Assembly (NCBI GenBank): GCA_000024525.1
Contig: CP001769.1
Coordinates: 7,907,001-7,971,000, forward strand
From: Spirosoma linguale DSM 74
GTDB taxonomy: Bacteria > Bacteroidota > Bacteroidia > Cytophagales > Spirosomataceae
DNA: 64,000 nucleotides
Reading direction: 5' to 3'
A model generated the notes under the pieces. That model made no database searches and was not told where the DNA came from. It saw nothing but the letters and a program-made list of their open reading frames with translations. Positions 26,954 to 34,170 of the stretch are shown here, one piece after another. Positions within the stretch are counted from its first letter, which is position 1. Every line of letters begins with the position of its first letter. Made by a program: the position numbers and the translations under genes.

Positions 26954-29038
26954 ATGTCTTTGTTTATACTACTTACGCTATCGCTTATGCAGCCAGCGCC
27001 AAAAGATACCCTCAAAGCCAGGCCTATCGATGAGGTCGTGGTTACGGCAACGCGCACAGAGCGGCCCCTGGGTGCGCTGCCCTTGCCAGTTACGGTGATT
27101 AGCGGGAAACAGATTCAGCAGATGGGCAGTCTGCGGCTCAACGATGTACTACGTGAGCAGACCGGCTTAGCCGTTGTTACGGATCATGGCCAAGGTATTC
27201 AGGTGCAGGGCTTCGGGCCCGATTATACCCTGATTCTGGTCGATGGTGAACCCGTCGTGGGGCGAACGGCGGGAACACTCGACCTGACGCGGCTCGCCGT
27301 TGGTAATATCAAACAGATCGAAGTGGTTAAAGGACCGTCATCGAGCCTGTATGGTTCCGAAGCGCTGGCGGGTGTGGTAAACATCATTACCCAAACGCCC
27401 GGCGGAACAGATACACGGGCTAAAGGCAGCTTGTCGGCGCGTTACGGAGCCAACAAAACCAGCGATCTTTCGGGTGACATTGCCAGGCAGTGGGCGGTTG
27501 GCCAATCGGGTAAACTGAGCGTTTATGCCTTTGGGAATCGGTATCAATCGGCGGGGTATTCGCTTGTAGAAGGAAGCCAGACTGTAGCACCGTTCACCAA
27601 TTATACCGGTAGCGGCCGACTTACGTACACGCTGTCACCAACCCTAAAGTTATCGGTGTCGGGGCGTTTTTTTACTGAAAGCCAATCTAATGCGTTCATC
27701 GTTGGTCAGGTTACGCAGGTGTCCGGCCCCGGAACGGTCCGCGATTATTCCCTGAACCCGGTTCTGACGCATCAGCTTAGACCGGATTGGAAAATGACCT
27801 ACCGATTCTACCGAACCGGTTATTTTACCGAAACGGACCTGCGCTACACAGCCAGTCAGGAAGCGTACGATGCCAGCTTTTTCCGGCAGACATTCAATCG
27901 TCCGGAGGTTGTAACCGAACGAATTTTCAATCCGAAGACTATACTGACTCTGGGCACCGGCTTCATTGCCGAAACGGTCGAAGCAACCCGCTACACCGAC
28001 CGCAAGCAGTTCAACACCACCTATGGTTTTGCGCAGTATGAATGGATGCCCACACTTCGCTGGACGGTCATTGCCGGTGGTCGTTACGATGCCCACAGCC
28101 AGTACGCCAGTCAGTTTAGTCCCAAGCTATCGGCGCGTTATGCCCTCAGTTCGCTGGTGGCGTTGCGGGGCAGTGTAGGGGTTGGTTTTAAAGCTCCCGA
28201 TTTTCGGCAACTGTATCTCAACTTCGATAATGCTGTGGCTGGGTACAGCGTCTTCGGAACGCAGGAAGCAGCCGCCGGTATCGCCCGCCTGACGCAGCAG
28301 GGGCAGATTGCCGACATCGTGCTCGACCCCGCCCGCTTATCGGCCATCCGTGCCGAACGGTCGGTGGCGTATAATCTGGGGGCACAGCTTAAGTCGCCGG
28401 GGCTACCCCTGACGGTGAGTCTAAATCTGTTTCGTAACGACGTTCGTGACCTGATCGAAACGCAGGTGATTGCCCGCAAAACGAATGGGCAGAATGTATT
28501 CAGCTACAACAACCTGAACCGGGTATTTACGCAGGGGGCCGAACTGGAAAGCAGCTGGCGATGGAGCCTGGGCACCGGCTACCTGACCATTAGTGGTGGC
28601 TACCAATACCTTGTTGCCAAAGATAAATCGGTTATAGACGGAATTAATGCCGGAACAGTGTATCGACGCAATCCCGAAACGCTGGCGAGTGAGCGGGTGA
28701 AGCTAGCTGAATATGGGGGGCTGTTCAACCGATCGCGGCACATGGCAAACGCTAAACTTTTTTATGAGCAACCCAAAAAAGGCTTTTCGGCTTCATTACG
28801 CGCTATTTACCGGGGCCGCTACGGGTTCGCCGATCGTGACGGTAACCTGATTCTGGATTCCGATGCCGAGTATGTTCGGGGGTATATGCTCTATAACCTG
28901 TCGGTTGCCAAAACGTGGAAGTTGATGACGCTGCAAGCCGGTATCGACAACCTGACGGGTTACACCGACCCGGCTTACATCCCCAACCTGGCTGGGCGGC
29001 TCTGGTATACAACCTTGCGCTGGGTCTGGAAAGCGTAA
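26954..29038 (+). CDS. TonB-dependent receptor, probable heme/iron transporter
   Basis: 694 residues. The frame is open from 26855, but that part overlaps the promoter, so I use the ATG at 26954 (MSLFILLTLSLMQPAPKDT). DEVVVTATRTERPLG is a TonB-box-like start, followed by the plug (LNDVLREQTGLAVVTDHGQG, VVKGPSSSLYGSEALAGVVN) and a barrel ending in an aromatic residue pattern (WYTTLRWVWKA). It lacks the SusC N-terminal extension, so it belongs to the siderophore/heme/cobalamin type. With HmuY encoded three genes downstream, heme is the best guess for its cargo. First gene of a four-gene operon. Confidence 0.9.
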   Translation: MSLFILLTLSLMQPAPKDTLKARPIDEVVVTATRTERPLGALPLPVTVISGKQIQQMGSLRLNDVLREQTGLAVVTDHGQGIQVQGFGPDYTLILVDGEPVVGRTAGTLDLTRLAVGNIKQIEVVKGPSSSLYGSEALAGVVNIITQTPGGTDTRAKGSLSARYGANKTSDLSGDIARQWAVGQSGKLSVYAFGNRYQSAGYSLVEGSQTVAPFTNYTGSGRLTYTLSPTLKLSVSGRFFTESQSNAFIVGQVTQVSGPGTVRDYSLNPVLTHQLRPDWKMTYRFYRTGYFTETDLRYTASQEAYDASFFRQTFNRPEVVTERIFNPKTILTLGTGFIAETVEATRYTDRKQFNTTYGFAQYEWMPTLRWTVIAGGRYDAHSQYASQFSPKLSARYALSSLVALRGSVGVGFKAPDFRQLYLNFDNAVAGYSVFGTQEAAAGIARLTQQGQIADIVLDPARLSAIRAERSVAYNLGAQLKSPGLPLTVSLNLFRNDVRDLIETQVIARKTNGQNVFSYNNLNRVFTQGAELESSWRWSLGTGYLTISGGYQYLVAKDKSVIDGINAGTVYRRNPETLASERVKLAEYGGLFNRSRHMANAKLFYEQPKKGFSASLRAIYRGRYGFADRDGNLILDSDAEYVRGYMLYNLSVAKTWKLMTLQAGIDNLTGYTDPAYIPNLAGRLWYTTLRWVWKA

Positions 29039-29089
29039 CGCAATTCGTGATAGATACCTCTCAAAACTAGTGTAAATCTCAAACGCTCA

Positions 29090-29470
29090 ATGATTATGAA
29101 ATGCCAGTGTCATCTTTTATCCGATTCTGCCCACGGGCGCATCACCCTCTACGACCGGCTGAAGTCCAACCATGCTGACCCGGTTGCCTCACTTAGCCAG
29201 GACGAGTACAACATAACGCTGGAGTTTAATAACATCACGCAATGGCTGTGCTACGAGGATTTTCTGGCCCTGGAGTGGAATGTGCGCAGCATCGATACAT
29301 CCGCCTATTTCGAAGCCCATCCGTACGAAGAGCGAATCCACCTGAGCACACCATCCCGCTTTCTGACGTTCAGCTTCCGGATTCACGAACTGCTCGAACT
29401 ACGGAAAATGCTGAGTAAGGCCGTGGCGCGGTTACACTGGTTTGAGGTATTGCGAAACGCCCAAAACTAA
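29090..29470 (+). CDS. DUF6686-like protein
   Basis: 126 residues, soluble. The start HLLSDSAHGRITLYDRL, then YNITLEFNNITQWLCYEDFLAL and a C-terminal helix FRIHELLELRKMLSKAV recall the small Bacteroidota family DUF6686, though I hold that name loosely. The protein encoded at 31105 has the same layout, so the two look like diverged paralogs on either side of the HmuY and ferritin genes. It follows the receptor by 51 bp in the same operon. Function is unknown; a role in heme or iron handling is inferred from position. Confidence 0.7.
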   Translation: MIMKCQCHLLSDSAHGRITLYDRLKSNHADPVASLSQDEYNITLEFNNITQWLCYEDFLALEWNVRSIDTSAYFEAHPYEERIHLSTPSRFLTFSFRIHELLELRKMLSKAVARLHWFEVLRNAQN

Positions 29471-29482
29471 CTCCGTTATGGT

Positions 29483-29689
29483 ATGAATGTCCTCGTTTTT
29501 CGAACAAACATAAACACCGATGAACGGGTGCATCGGGCGGCCTGCCGGTTGTGTAAGCTCCGGACTATCTGCCGCTGGAGCATTGACCTGGAGGACTGCG
29601 TGCTCCGGGTCGAATCTGAATCCCTTACCGAAACGGATGTTATTCGCCTGCTGACGAAGGCCGGACTGCAATGTGATGCACTGACTTAA
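29483..29689 (+). CDS. HMA-like ferredoxin-fold small protein
   Basis: 68 residues with the order strand-helix-strand-strand-helix-strand (VLVFRTNI, DERVHRAACRLCKL, CRWSIDLEDCVLRVES, ETDVIRLLTKAGL). This is the fold of heavy-metal-associated chaperones. The usual metal motif after strand one is missing, but CRLC (Cys21, Cys24) sits in the first helix and Cys30 and Cys39 follow. It starts 12 bp after the previous gene, inside the receptor-HmuY operon. It may bind a metal or act as a protein contact module; no function is established. Confidence 0.7.
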   Translation: MNVLVFRTNINTDERVHRAACRLCKLRTICRWSIDLEDCVLRVESESLTETDVIRLLTKAGLQCDALT

Positions 29690-29717
29690 CAACTACTTAC
29701 AAACAACTCAATCAATT

Positions 29718-30350
29718 ATGCGTACTTACCATGTACTTCTGGCGGTTTGCCTGGGCACCGCTTTCATTTCCTGCAACAGTGAAGATAATCCGGCCGTTGT
29801 AACGCCTTTGACGGCCACGACCGTCCGGGATTTAGCCGCCGATCCAACCAGCATGACGTCGACCAGCGGGCAGCAGCCAGTTGCTGCAACGGGTAAATTC
29901 ACCCTGTTCAGTTTCAAAGACAATAAACAGATCGCGAACACCGATTCCGCAACGAATAAATGGGACGTTGGCTTTCGGGGAACAATGATTATTGTGAACG
30001 GTGGCTCGATCCGTACCGGGCAGGGGGGCGCTTACATACACACGGGAACATTTGATGAAACAACTACGGTGCCCGCGTCGGCTACGTTTGCGCAGGACCA
30101 AAGTGCTACGCAACTGGCTATAACGGCAAGCTCAGGTAAAGGCTGGTACAATTATGAGCCGACGACGAATATTATTTCGTCCATACCCGGCAAAGTACTG
30201 ATCATCCGCACAGGCGATGGCAAATACGCCAAGATGGAGATACTAAGCTATTATCAGGGGGCACCAACAACACCAACGTCGGCCAATGTAGCCCGTTATT
30301 ATACGTTTCGGTATCTGTATCAACCGGATGGAAGCCAGATACTGAAGTGA
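29718..30350 (+). CDS. hmuY: HmuY family heme-binding lipoprotein
   Basis: 210 residues with a lipoprotein signal (lipid Cys19, TAFISC). The mature part contains KFTLFSFKDNKQI, TNKWDVGFRGTMIIVNGGSI, GKVLIIRTGDGKYAKMEI and YYTFRYLYQPDGS, the all-beta pattern of HmuY. Family members take heme from host or environmental hemoproteins and pass it to a TonB receptor. The heme-ligand residues of Porphyromonas HmuY are two His; this protein has only one obvious His, so the ligand set may differ (Met or Tyr). Last gene of the operon, followed by a perfect 25-bp terminator stem. Confidence 0.85.
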   Translation: MRTYHVLLAVCLGTAFISCNSEDNPAVVTPLTATTVRDLAADPTSMTSTSGQQPVAATGKFTLFSFKDNKQIANTDSATNKWDVGFRGTMIIVNGGSIRTGQGGAYIHTGTFDETTTVPASATFAQDQSATQLAITASSGKGWYNYEPTTNIISSIPGKVLIIRTGDGKYAKMEILSYYQGAPTTPTSANVARYYTFRYLYQPDGSQILK

Positions 30351-30407
30351 AAATTGGCTTCAACAAACACCATATCGCCAATATATGGTGTTTGTTGAAG
30401 CCAATTT
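30351..30407 (+). terminator. Perfect 25-bp terminator stem after hmuY
   Basis: 30351-30375 pairs without mismatch with 30383-30407 around a 7-nt loop, starting next to the hmuY stop codon. A-run and T-run flanks make it usable in both directions. Confidence 0.85.
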
Positions 30408-30410
30408 AAC

Positions 30411-30443
30411 GCAAAAACGCACCCGATTAAGGTGCGTTTTTGC
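30411..30443 (-). terminator. Terminator of ferritin gene
   Basis: GCAAAAACGCACC (30411-30423) pairs with GGTGCGTTTTTGC (30431-30443) with a 7-nt loop, 22 bp past the ferritin stop codon. It stands back to back with the hmuY terminator, insulating the two convergent units. Confidence 0.85.
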
Positions 30444-30465
30444 CTATATCCAGCTAACAAAGCAG

Positions 30466-30996
30466 TTACTCGAAGGGGTTACCATCGTAGGTAACGCTGG
30501 CTAGCTTTTTGTCGAGGTAGTAAACCTGATCCGATGGAATCTGGTCGATGAGTTCGAGGCAGCGACGGGCAATGTATTCTTCTTCCATTTGCTCTTTCAC
30601 GTACCATTTCAGTAGCTCTTCGGTTGCGTAATCGCCTTCCCGACGGCAAATGCCAATGATTCGGTTGATGGAATCTGTTACGGCAATCTCCTGATCCAGC
30701 GCGCCCTCAAAGACCGAACGAAGCGTATCGAACTCCTGACTAACGGCCGGGATTTCGGGCGAAAAAGCCGTGCCACCCTGGTCGCATAGGTAATGAAAGA
30801 GCTTCATGCCGTGCTTCCGCTCCTCTTCCGACTGGTTGTAGAAGAAGCCTGCACAGTGGTCGAGACCATTGCGGTCGCACCAGCCAGCCATGGCCAGGTA
30901 TTTCGACGATGAAATCATTTCCATCTGTATCTGCTGGTTCAGTGCCAGCTCAACGCTTTCCTTTACGGAACTGCGTAATCGTGCCAAGTCTTTCAT
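30466..30996 (-). CDS. ftnA: Non-heme ferritin
   Basis: 176 residues forming the four-helix ferritin subunit; 24 such chains make an iron-storage shell in the cytoplasm. The ferroxidase centre is intact and lines up with E. coli FtnA at a constant offset of nine: Glu26, Glu59, His62 (SEEERKHGM), Glu103 (LDQEIAV) and Gln136 (KEQMEEE). Its place beside the HmuY operon makes sense as storage for iron released from heme. It faces the opposite way and is separated by two terminators. Confidence 0.95.
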   Translation of the reverse strand: MKDLARLRSSVKESVELALNQQIQMEMISSSKYLAMAGWCDRNGLDHCAGFFYNQSEEERKHGMKLFHYLCDQGGTAFSPEIPAVSQEFDTLRSVFEGALDQEIAVTDSINRIIGICRREGDYATEELLKWYVKEQMEEEYIARRCLELIDQIPSDQVYYLDKKLASVTYDGNPFE

Positions 30997-31104
30997 AATG
31001 AGTGACTGTTTGCGGTGAGAAGTTTATGGTAACAAAACAACGAAAAAAAACCGACTGTTGTTAGGCAGCCGGTTCAATTATAGAAAATCTAAGATAAAGT
31101 CTAT

Positions 31105-31467
31105 TTAAACGTAGTCTGCCATTGAACAGCCGCACTCCCGCAGCATTGAGTTCAACTCCAGCATAAGCCGGGCACCAGCAAGCAATTCCCGCAAATGCAC
31201 GACCTCACAAAGTGTGAGTACATAACACCGCTCAGAACGGGGCAGCGTCAGTATTTCAACATCGTCGGCTGCGGCTGTACTTAACGCCATTTGCCGAAGG
31301 TCGACCGTTTCGACCATGCGCCGGAACTGGGCAAAGTCGCGCGCTGATAGATAGGTGTGCGTATCCCAGAATTCCAGTACCAATCGATTACTGGCATCGC
31401 ACTGATAAACAGCTCCTTTATCGGTTCGGAATACTTCCTGAAGTGTTGTCGTTACGTCCTTACTCAC
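31105..31467 (-). CDS. DUF6686-like paralog
   Basis: 120 residues if the GTG at 31467 is used. The frame is open to 31503, but that segment contains a TATCTTTG promoter box and so is probably upstream of transcription. The body reads VYQCDASNRLVLEFWDTHTY, LSARDFAQFRRMVETVD, then ERCYVLTLCEVVHLRELL and a helical end. The order of blocks equals the 29090 gene product (LEF segment, DF helix, LREL helix). Function is unknown. A TTTAGA-N5-TCTAAA palindrome upstream ties it to the same regulator as the heme genes. Confidence 0.65.
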   Translation of the reverse strand: MSKDVTTTLQEVFRTDKGAVYQCDASNRLVLEFWDTHTYLSARDFAQFRRMVETVDLRQMALSTAAADDVEILTLPRSERCYVLTLCEVVHLRELLAGARLMLELNSMLRECGCSMADYV

Positions 31468-31487
31468 CGTTGCTCTAAATGGATGAA

Positions 31488-31528
31488 CAAAGATACAACG
31501 CACGAATTAGTTTAGATAGTTTCTAAAC
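31488..31528 (-). promoter_or_regulatory. Promoter with Fur-like palindrome
   Basis: The -7 box TATCTTTG is at 31488-31495 on the minus strand. A 19-bp palindrome, GTTTAGA-N5-TCTAAAC, occupies 31510-31528, just upstream, where a repressor would block RNA polymerase. Its half-site TCTAAA also occurs in both heme promoters. Confidence 0.6.
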
Positions 31529-31554
31529 AATATTTTTTAGCCAATGACTGATCC

Positions 31555-32421
31555 TTACTTAGGCAAGGGCATATCCTGAAAATCTTCATCTGTCAGCTTG
31601 ATAGTAGCCGCTTTAATGTTCTCTTCCAGGTGTTTTACGGATGAGGTTCCGGCGATGGGCAACATAACCGGCGACGCAGCCAGTAACCAGGCCAGCGCGA
31701 CCTGATAATCCGTAGCACCGTGGCGTTCCGCTACTTTTTTGATCGCATTTTCGGCGGCTACATTACCGGCATTGAGTGGGTACCAGGGGATAAAGGCGAT
31801 GTTATTCTGCTCGCAGTATTTCAGTACATCATTCCAGCGTTGCTGCCCGAAGTTGTACATGTTTTGGACAGAAACAACCTCGAAGTATTGTTTAGCCTCT
31901 TCGATTTGCTCAATGCCCACTTCCGACAAACCAATGTGCCGGATTTTACCCTGCTGCTGGGCTTCTTTCAAAAAGCCGAGGAATTCCTCAGAGGGTACTT
32001 TATCATCGAAGCGGTGAAGCTGATAGAGATCAATCCGGTCCAGTTTCAGGCGTTTGAGGCTTCCGTTCAGGGCTTCTTCGAGGTGTTTACGGCTCCCATC
32101 GACTGGCCACTGGTTCGGGCCGGTACGTAATAAGCCACCTTTTGTTCCGATAACCAGACCATCCGGGTAGGGGTGAAGGGCTTCGGCGATAAGCTCTTCC
32201 GACACGTGCGGGCCATAGCTGTCGGCAGTGTCGATAAAGTTGATGCCCAGTTCGAGGGTACGGCGCAGTACCCGGATGGCTTCATCGTGGTCTTTGGGTG
32301 GTCCCCAGATACCGTCGCCGGTGATGCGCATGGCGCCATACGCCATTCTGTTAACGGTTAAATCGCCACCGATGGTAATTGTACCGGCCTGTACAGCAGG
32401 TTGTTGATCGCTTGCTTGCAT
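31555..32421 (-). CDS. Aldo/keto reductase
   Basis: 288 residues, a cytoplasmic TIM-barrel NADPH-dependent oxidoreductase that reduces aldehydes or ketones. The catalytic tetrad is complete: Asp64 (FIDTADSYG), Tyr69, Lys94 (IGTKGG) and His136 (YQLHRFD). The sequence resembles the YdbC-type group of AKRs. Single gene, with 110 bp to tyrA. The substrate is not predictable. Confidence 0.92.
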   Translation of the reverse strand: MQASDQQPAVQAGTITIGGDLTVNRMAYGAMRITGDGIWGPPKDHDEAIRVLRRTLELGINFIDTADSYGPHVSEELIAEALHPYPDGLVIGTKGGLLRTGPNQWPVDGSRKHLEEALNGSLKRLKLDRIDLYQLHRFDDKVPSEEFLGFLKEAQQQGKIRHIGLSEVGIEQIEEAKQYFEVVSVQNMYNFGQQRWNDVLKYCEQNNIAFIPWYPLNAGNVAAENAIKKVAERHGATDYQVALAWLLAASPVMLPIAGTSSVKHLEENIKAATIKLTDEDFQDMPLPK

Positions 32422-32531
32422 GAGTGTTTCTTGTTGTTGAATAAGCAGACAGGCTACTGATGTCCTGAATACTGTATCATAACTAACAGAAACATGTTTT
32501 GGATAAGTTGCATTATCAAGTTTTTGTGATG

Positions 32532-33389
32532 TTACCGCTTCTCAATCCCGTCCAGCACCCGCCGAATTACGTTGGCCCGCTGCATGAAATCGAGGGAGTT
32601 GATTACGTCCTGATCGTCGATGATCTGCTTGAACTGCTGCAAAAACTCGATGTAATCGGCCAGGGCCTGCGATACGTTTTGCCGGTTCTGGTCGAAGATG
32701 GGTGCCCACATAGCGGGCGAGCTTTTGGCCAGTCGCACCGTAGAACTGAAGCCGGTACTGGCCATGTCGAAGATGGCCTGCTCGTCTTTTTCCTTCTCCA
32801 GTACCGTTAGGCCAAGGGCAAACGCGCTCACGTGGCTCAGGTGGGATACGTAGGCGAGGTGCAAATCGTGCTCCTGCGGACTCATATAGAACAGCTTCAT
32901 ACCTATATCCCGAAACAGACTTTCAGCTAACGTTAGACTGTCGGGATGGCTCTTCTCCCGGTCGCAGATAATGAGGTTTTTACCAAACAAAAGTTCTTTG
33001 AAGGCGGCCCCCGGCCCAGAGTTTTCGGTACCTGCCATCGGGTGAGCGGCTACGAACTGTGCCCGTTTGGGATGTGCGTCGGCCACATCGCAGATAAGCC
33101 CTTTGGTAGAGCCCAGATCCAGGACGGTTGCCCCCGGTGGCAAGTGATCGAGGACGGTGGGCAGCATGTCGATGATGACATTAACGGGTGTTGCCAGCAC
33201 GACCAGTGTGCTCTGAGCAATGGCTTCGGGGAGGGACATTACGTCGTCTACAATGCCTTTTGCCATCGCCAGTTGTCCATTGACGGGCGATGTGTCGACA
33301 CCGATGAACCGCATTTTTGGGTATTTCTCGCGCACGGCAAGGGCAAACGAGCCACCGAGTAAGCCTATTCCAATTATACTGACAACCAT
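32532..33389 (-). CDS. tyrA: Prephenate dehydrogenase
   Basis: 285 residues, catalysing the oxidative decarboxylation of prephenate to 4-hydroxyphenylpyruvate for tyrosine synthesis. The NAD-binding start VSIIGIGLLGGSFAL is followed by VDTSP, LVVLATPVNVI, DLGSTKGLICDVA and FVAAHPMAGTE, all TyrA signatures. There is no chorismate mutase or ACT domain. The aminotransferase gene 750 bp upstream in the same direction could supply the next step, but the gap between them is filled with repeats and a GxxExxY gene. Confidence 0.92.
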   Translation of the reverse strand: MVVSIIGIGLLGGSFALAVREKYPKMRFIGVDTSPVNGQLAMAKGIVDDVMSLPEAIAQSTLVVLATPVNVIIDMLPTVLDHLPPGATVLDLGSTKGLICDVADAHPKRAQFVAAHPMAGTENSGPGAAFKELLFGKNLIICDREKSHPDSLTLAESLFRDIGMKLFYMSPQEHDLHLAYVSHLSHVSAFALGLTVLEKEKDEQAIFDMASTGFSSTVRLAKSSPAMWAPIFDQNRQNVSQALADYIEFLQQFKQIIDDQDVINSLDFMQRANVIRRVLDGIEKR

Positions 33390-33390
33390 C

Positions 33391-33600
33391 TTAACCGGGA
33401 TTTTAACAAGATTTTAAAGATTTACAGGATTGTGGCAAGTTAAGGGACAGCTTCAAAATCTTGTACTTATCTGTATTGAGAAAGATTTTAAAGATTTATA
33501 GGGTTGTGGCCAGTTAAGGAATAGAATCTCAAACTTGTACTTATCCGTCCGCATTTACGAAGGTTTTAAAGAATGGATAGGCTAGACTAGACAATCGTGG
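33391..33600. repeat. Word repeat H: CCGGGATTTTAACAAG arm and tandem units
   Basis: Directly upstream of tyrA lies AACCGGGATTTTAACAAGAT (33391), then about three tandem units of 74-78 bp starting AAGATTTTAAAGATTTA at 33408 and 33482 and AAGGTTTTAAAGA at 33560. Each unit carries GTGGC and CTTGTACTTAT words. The first arm has its inverted partner at 34131-34170, across the GxxExxY gene. Confidence 0.85.
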
Positions 33601-33611
33601 CGGATTAGGTT

Positions 33612-33956
33612 TTATGTGGGTGATGATTTGTACCTGTTATTGAACAGCCGGTTGAATTCGAGGCTGGGTGTGCCAAAGTTTATGAGCAAGCCGGTTGGTA
33701 AATTGTACGCTTCCAGGTAATTCTTTCCCTGGGCTAAATTGGCATTATCTAAATTGTTAAGAGCTTTCAATTCAACAGATAAGCATTCTTCTACCAAAAA
33801 ATCAACACGCCTACTGCCGACCTGAACGTCTTTAAAAAACACAGGCATCTCATATTCACGGGCAAACGTTATTTTGTTCAGGTCTAACTCAACAGCCAGC
33901 GCTCGTTGATAAATAACCTCCTGGAAGCCGTTACCAAGCGCCCGATGTACCTCCAT
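33612..33956 (-). CDS. GxxExxY protein, PD-(D/E)XK nuclease-like, 5' end frameshifted
   Basis: 114 residues from the ATG at 33956. The family signature reads GNGFQEVIYQRAL, and the nuclease-fold core is RRVDFLVEECLSVELKAL with Asp52, Glu62 and Lys64, so the catalytic set looks complete. Family members normally begin about 18 residues earlier. That sequence (GIDELTHRVIGCAMEVH) is present upstream in frame but has no ATG, GTG or TTG; the only ATG, near 34008, is out of frame by two bases within a CACACA run. Either this start is used or the gene lost its first codons to a CA duplication. Biochemical function of the family is unknown. Confidence 0.75.
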   Translation of the reverse strand: MEVHRALGNGFQEVIYQRALAVELDLNKITFAREYEMPVFFKDVQVGSRRVDFLVEECLSVELKALNNLDNANLAQGKNYLEAYNLPTGLLINFGTPSLEFNRLFNNRYKSSPT

Positions 33957-34130
33957 AGCACAACCAATAACCCGGTGCGTAAGCTCATCAATACCAGTTT
34001 TGATGTGTGCATAATTTCTTTGGGTTAAAAATTTTCAACAATCTGACTAATTTTTAACCCGTAGGTAACCAAAACGCAAATCTGCTACAATATTGAAAAA
34101 TCAGCTAGAAAGAATCTTTAGAACTCGGTA

Positions 34131-34170
34131 ATAATCTTGTTCAATCTGTTAAATCTTGTTGAAATCCCGC
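34131..34170 (-). repeat. Inverted arm I of the CCGGGATTTTAACAAG family
   Basis: On the minus strand this reads GCGGGATTTCAACAAGATTT followed by further AGATT words. It is the inverse of the arm at 33391, and it also encodes the last residues of the aminotransferase and its stop codon. The rest of the gap 33957-34130 shows no other feature besides the GxxExxY 5' region. Confidence 0.8.

Noticed and set aside
30351..30443. Small RNA gene between hmuY and ferritin
   Set aside because: The two perfect stems are fully explained as back-to-back terminators of convergent genes.
33408..33600. CRISPR array
   Set aside because: Only three diverged units of 74-78 bp, no short exact repeats with unique spacers and no cas genes.
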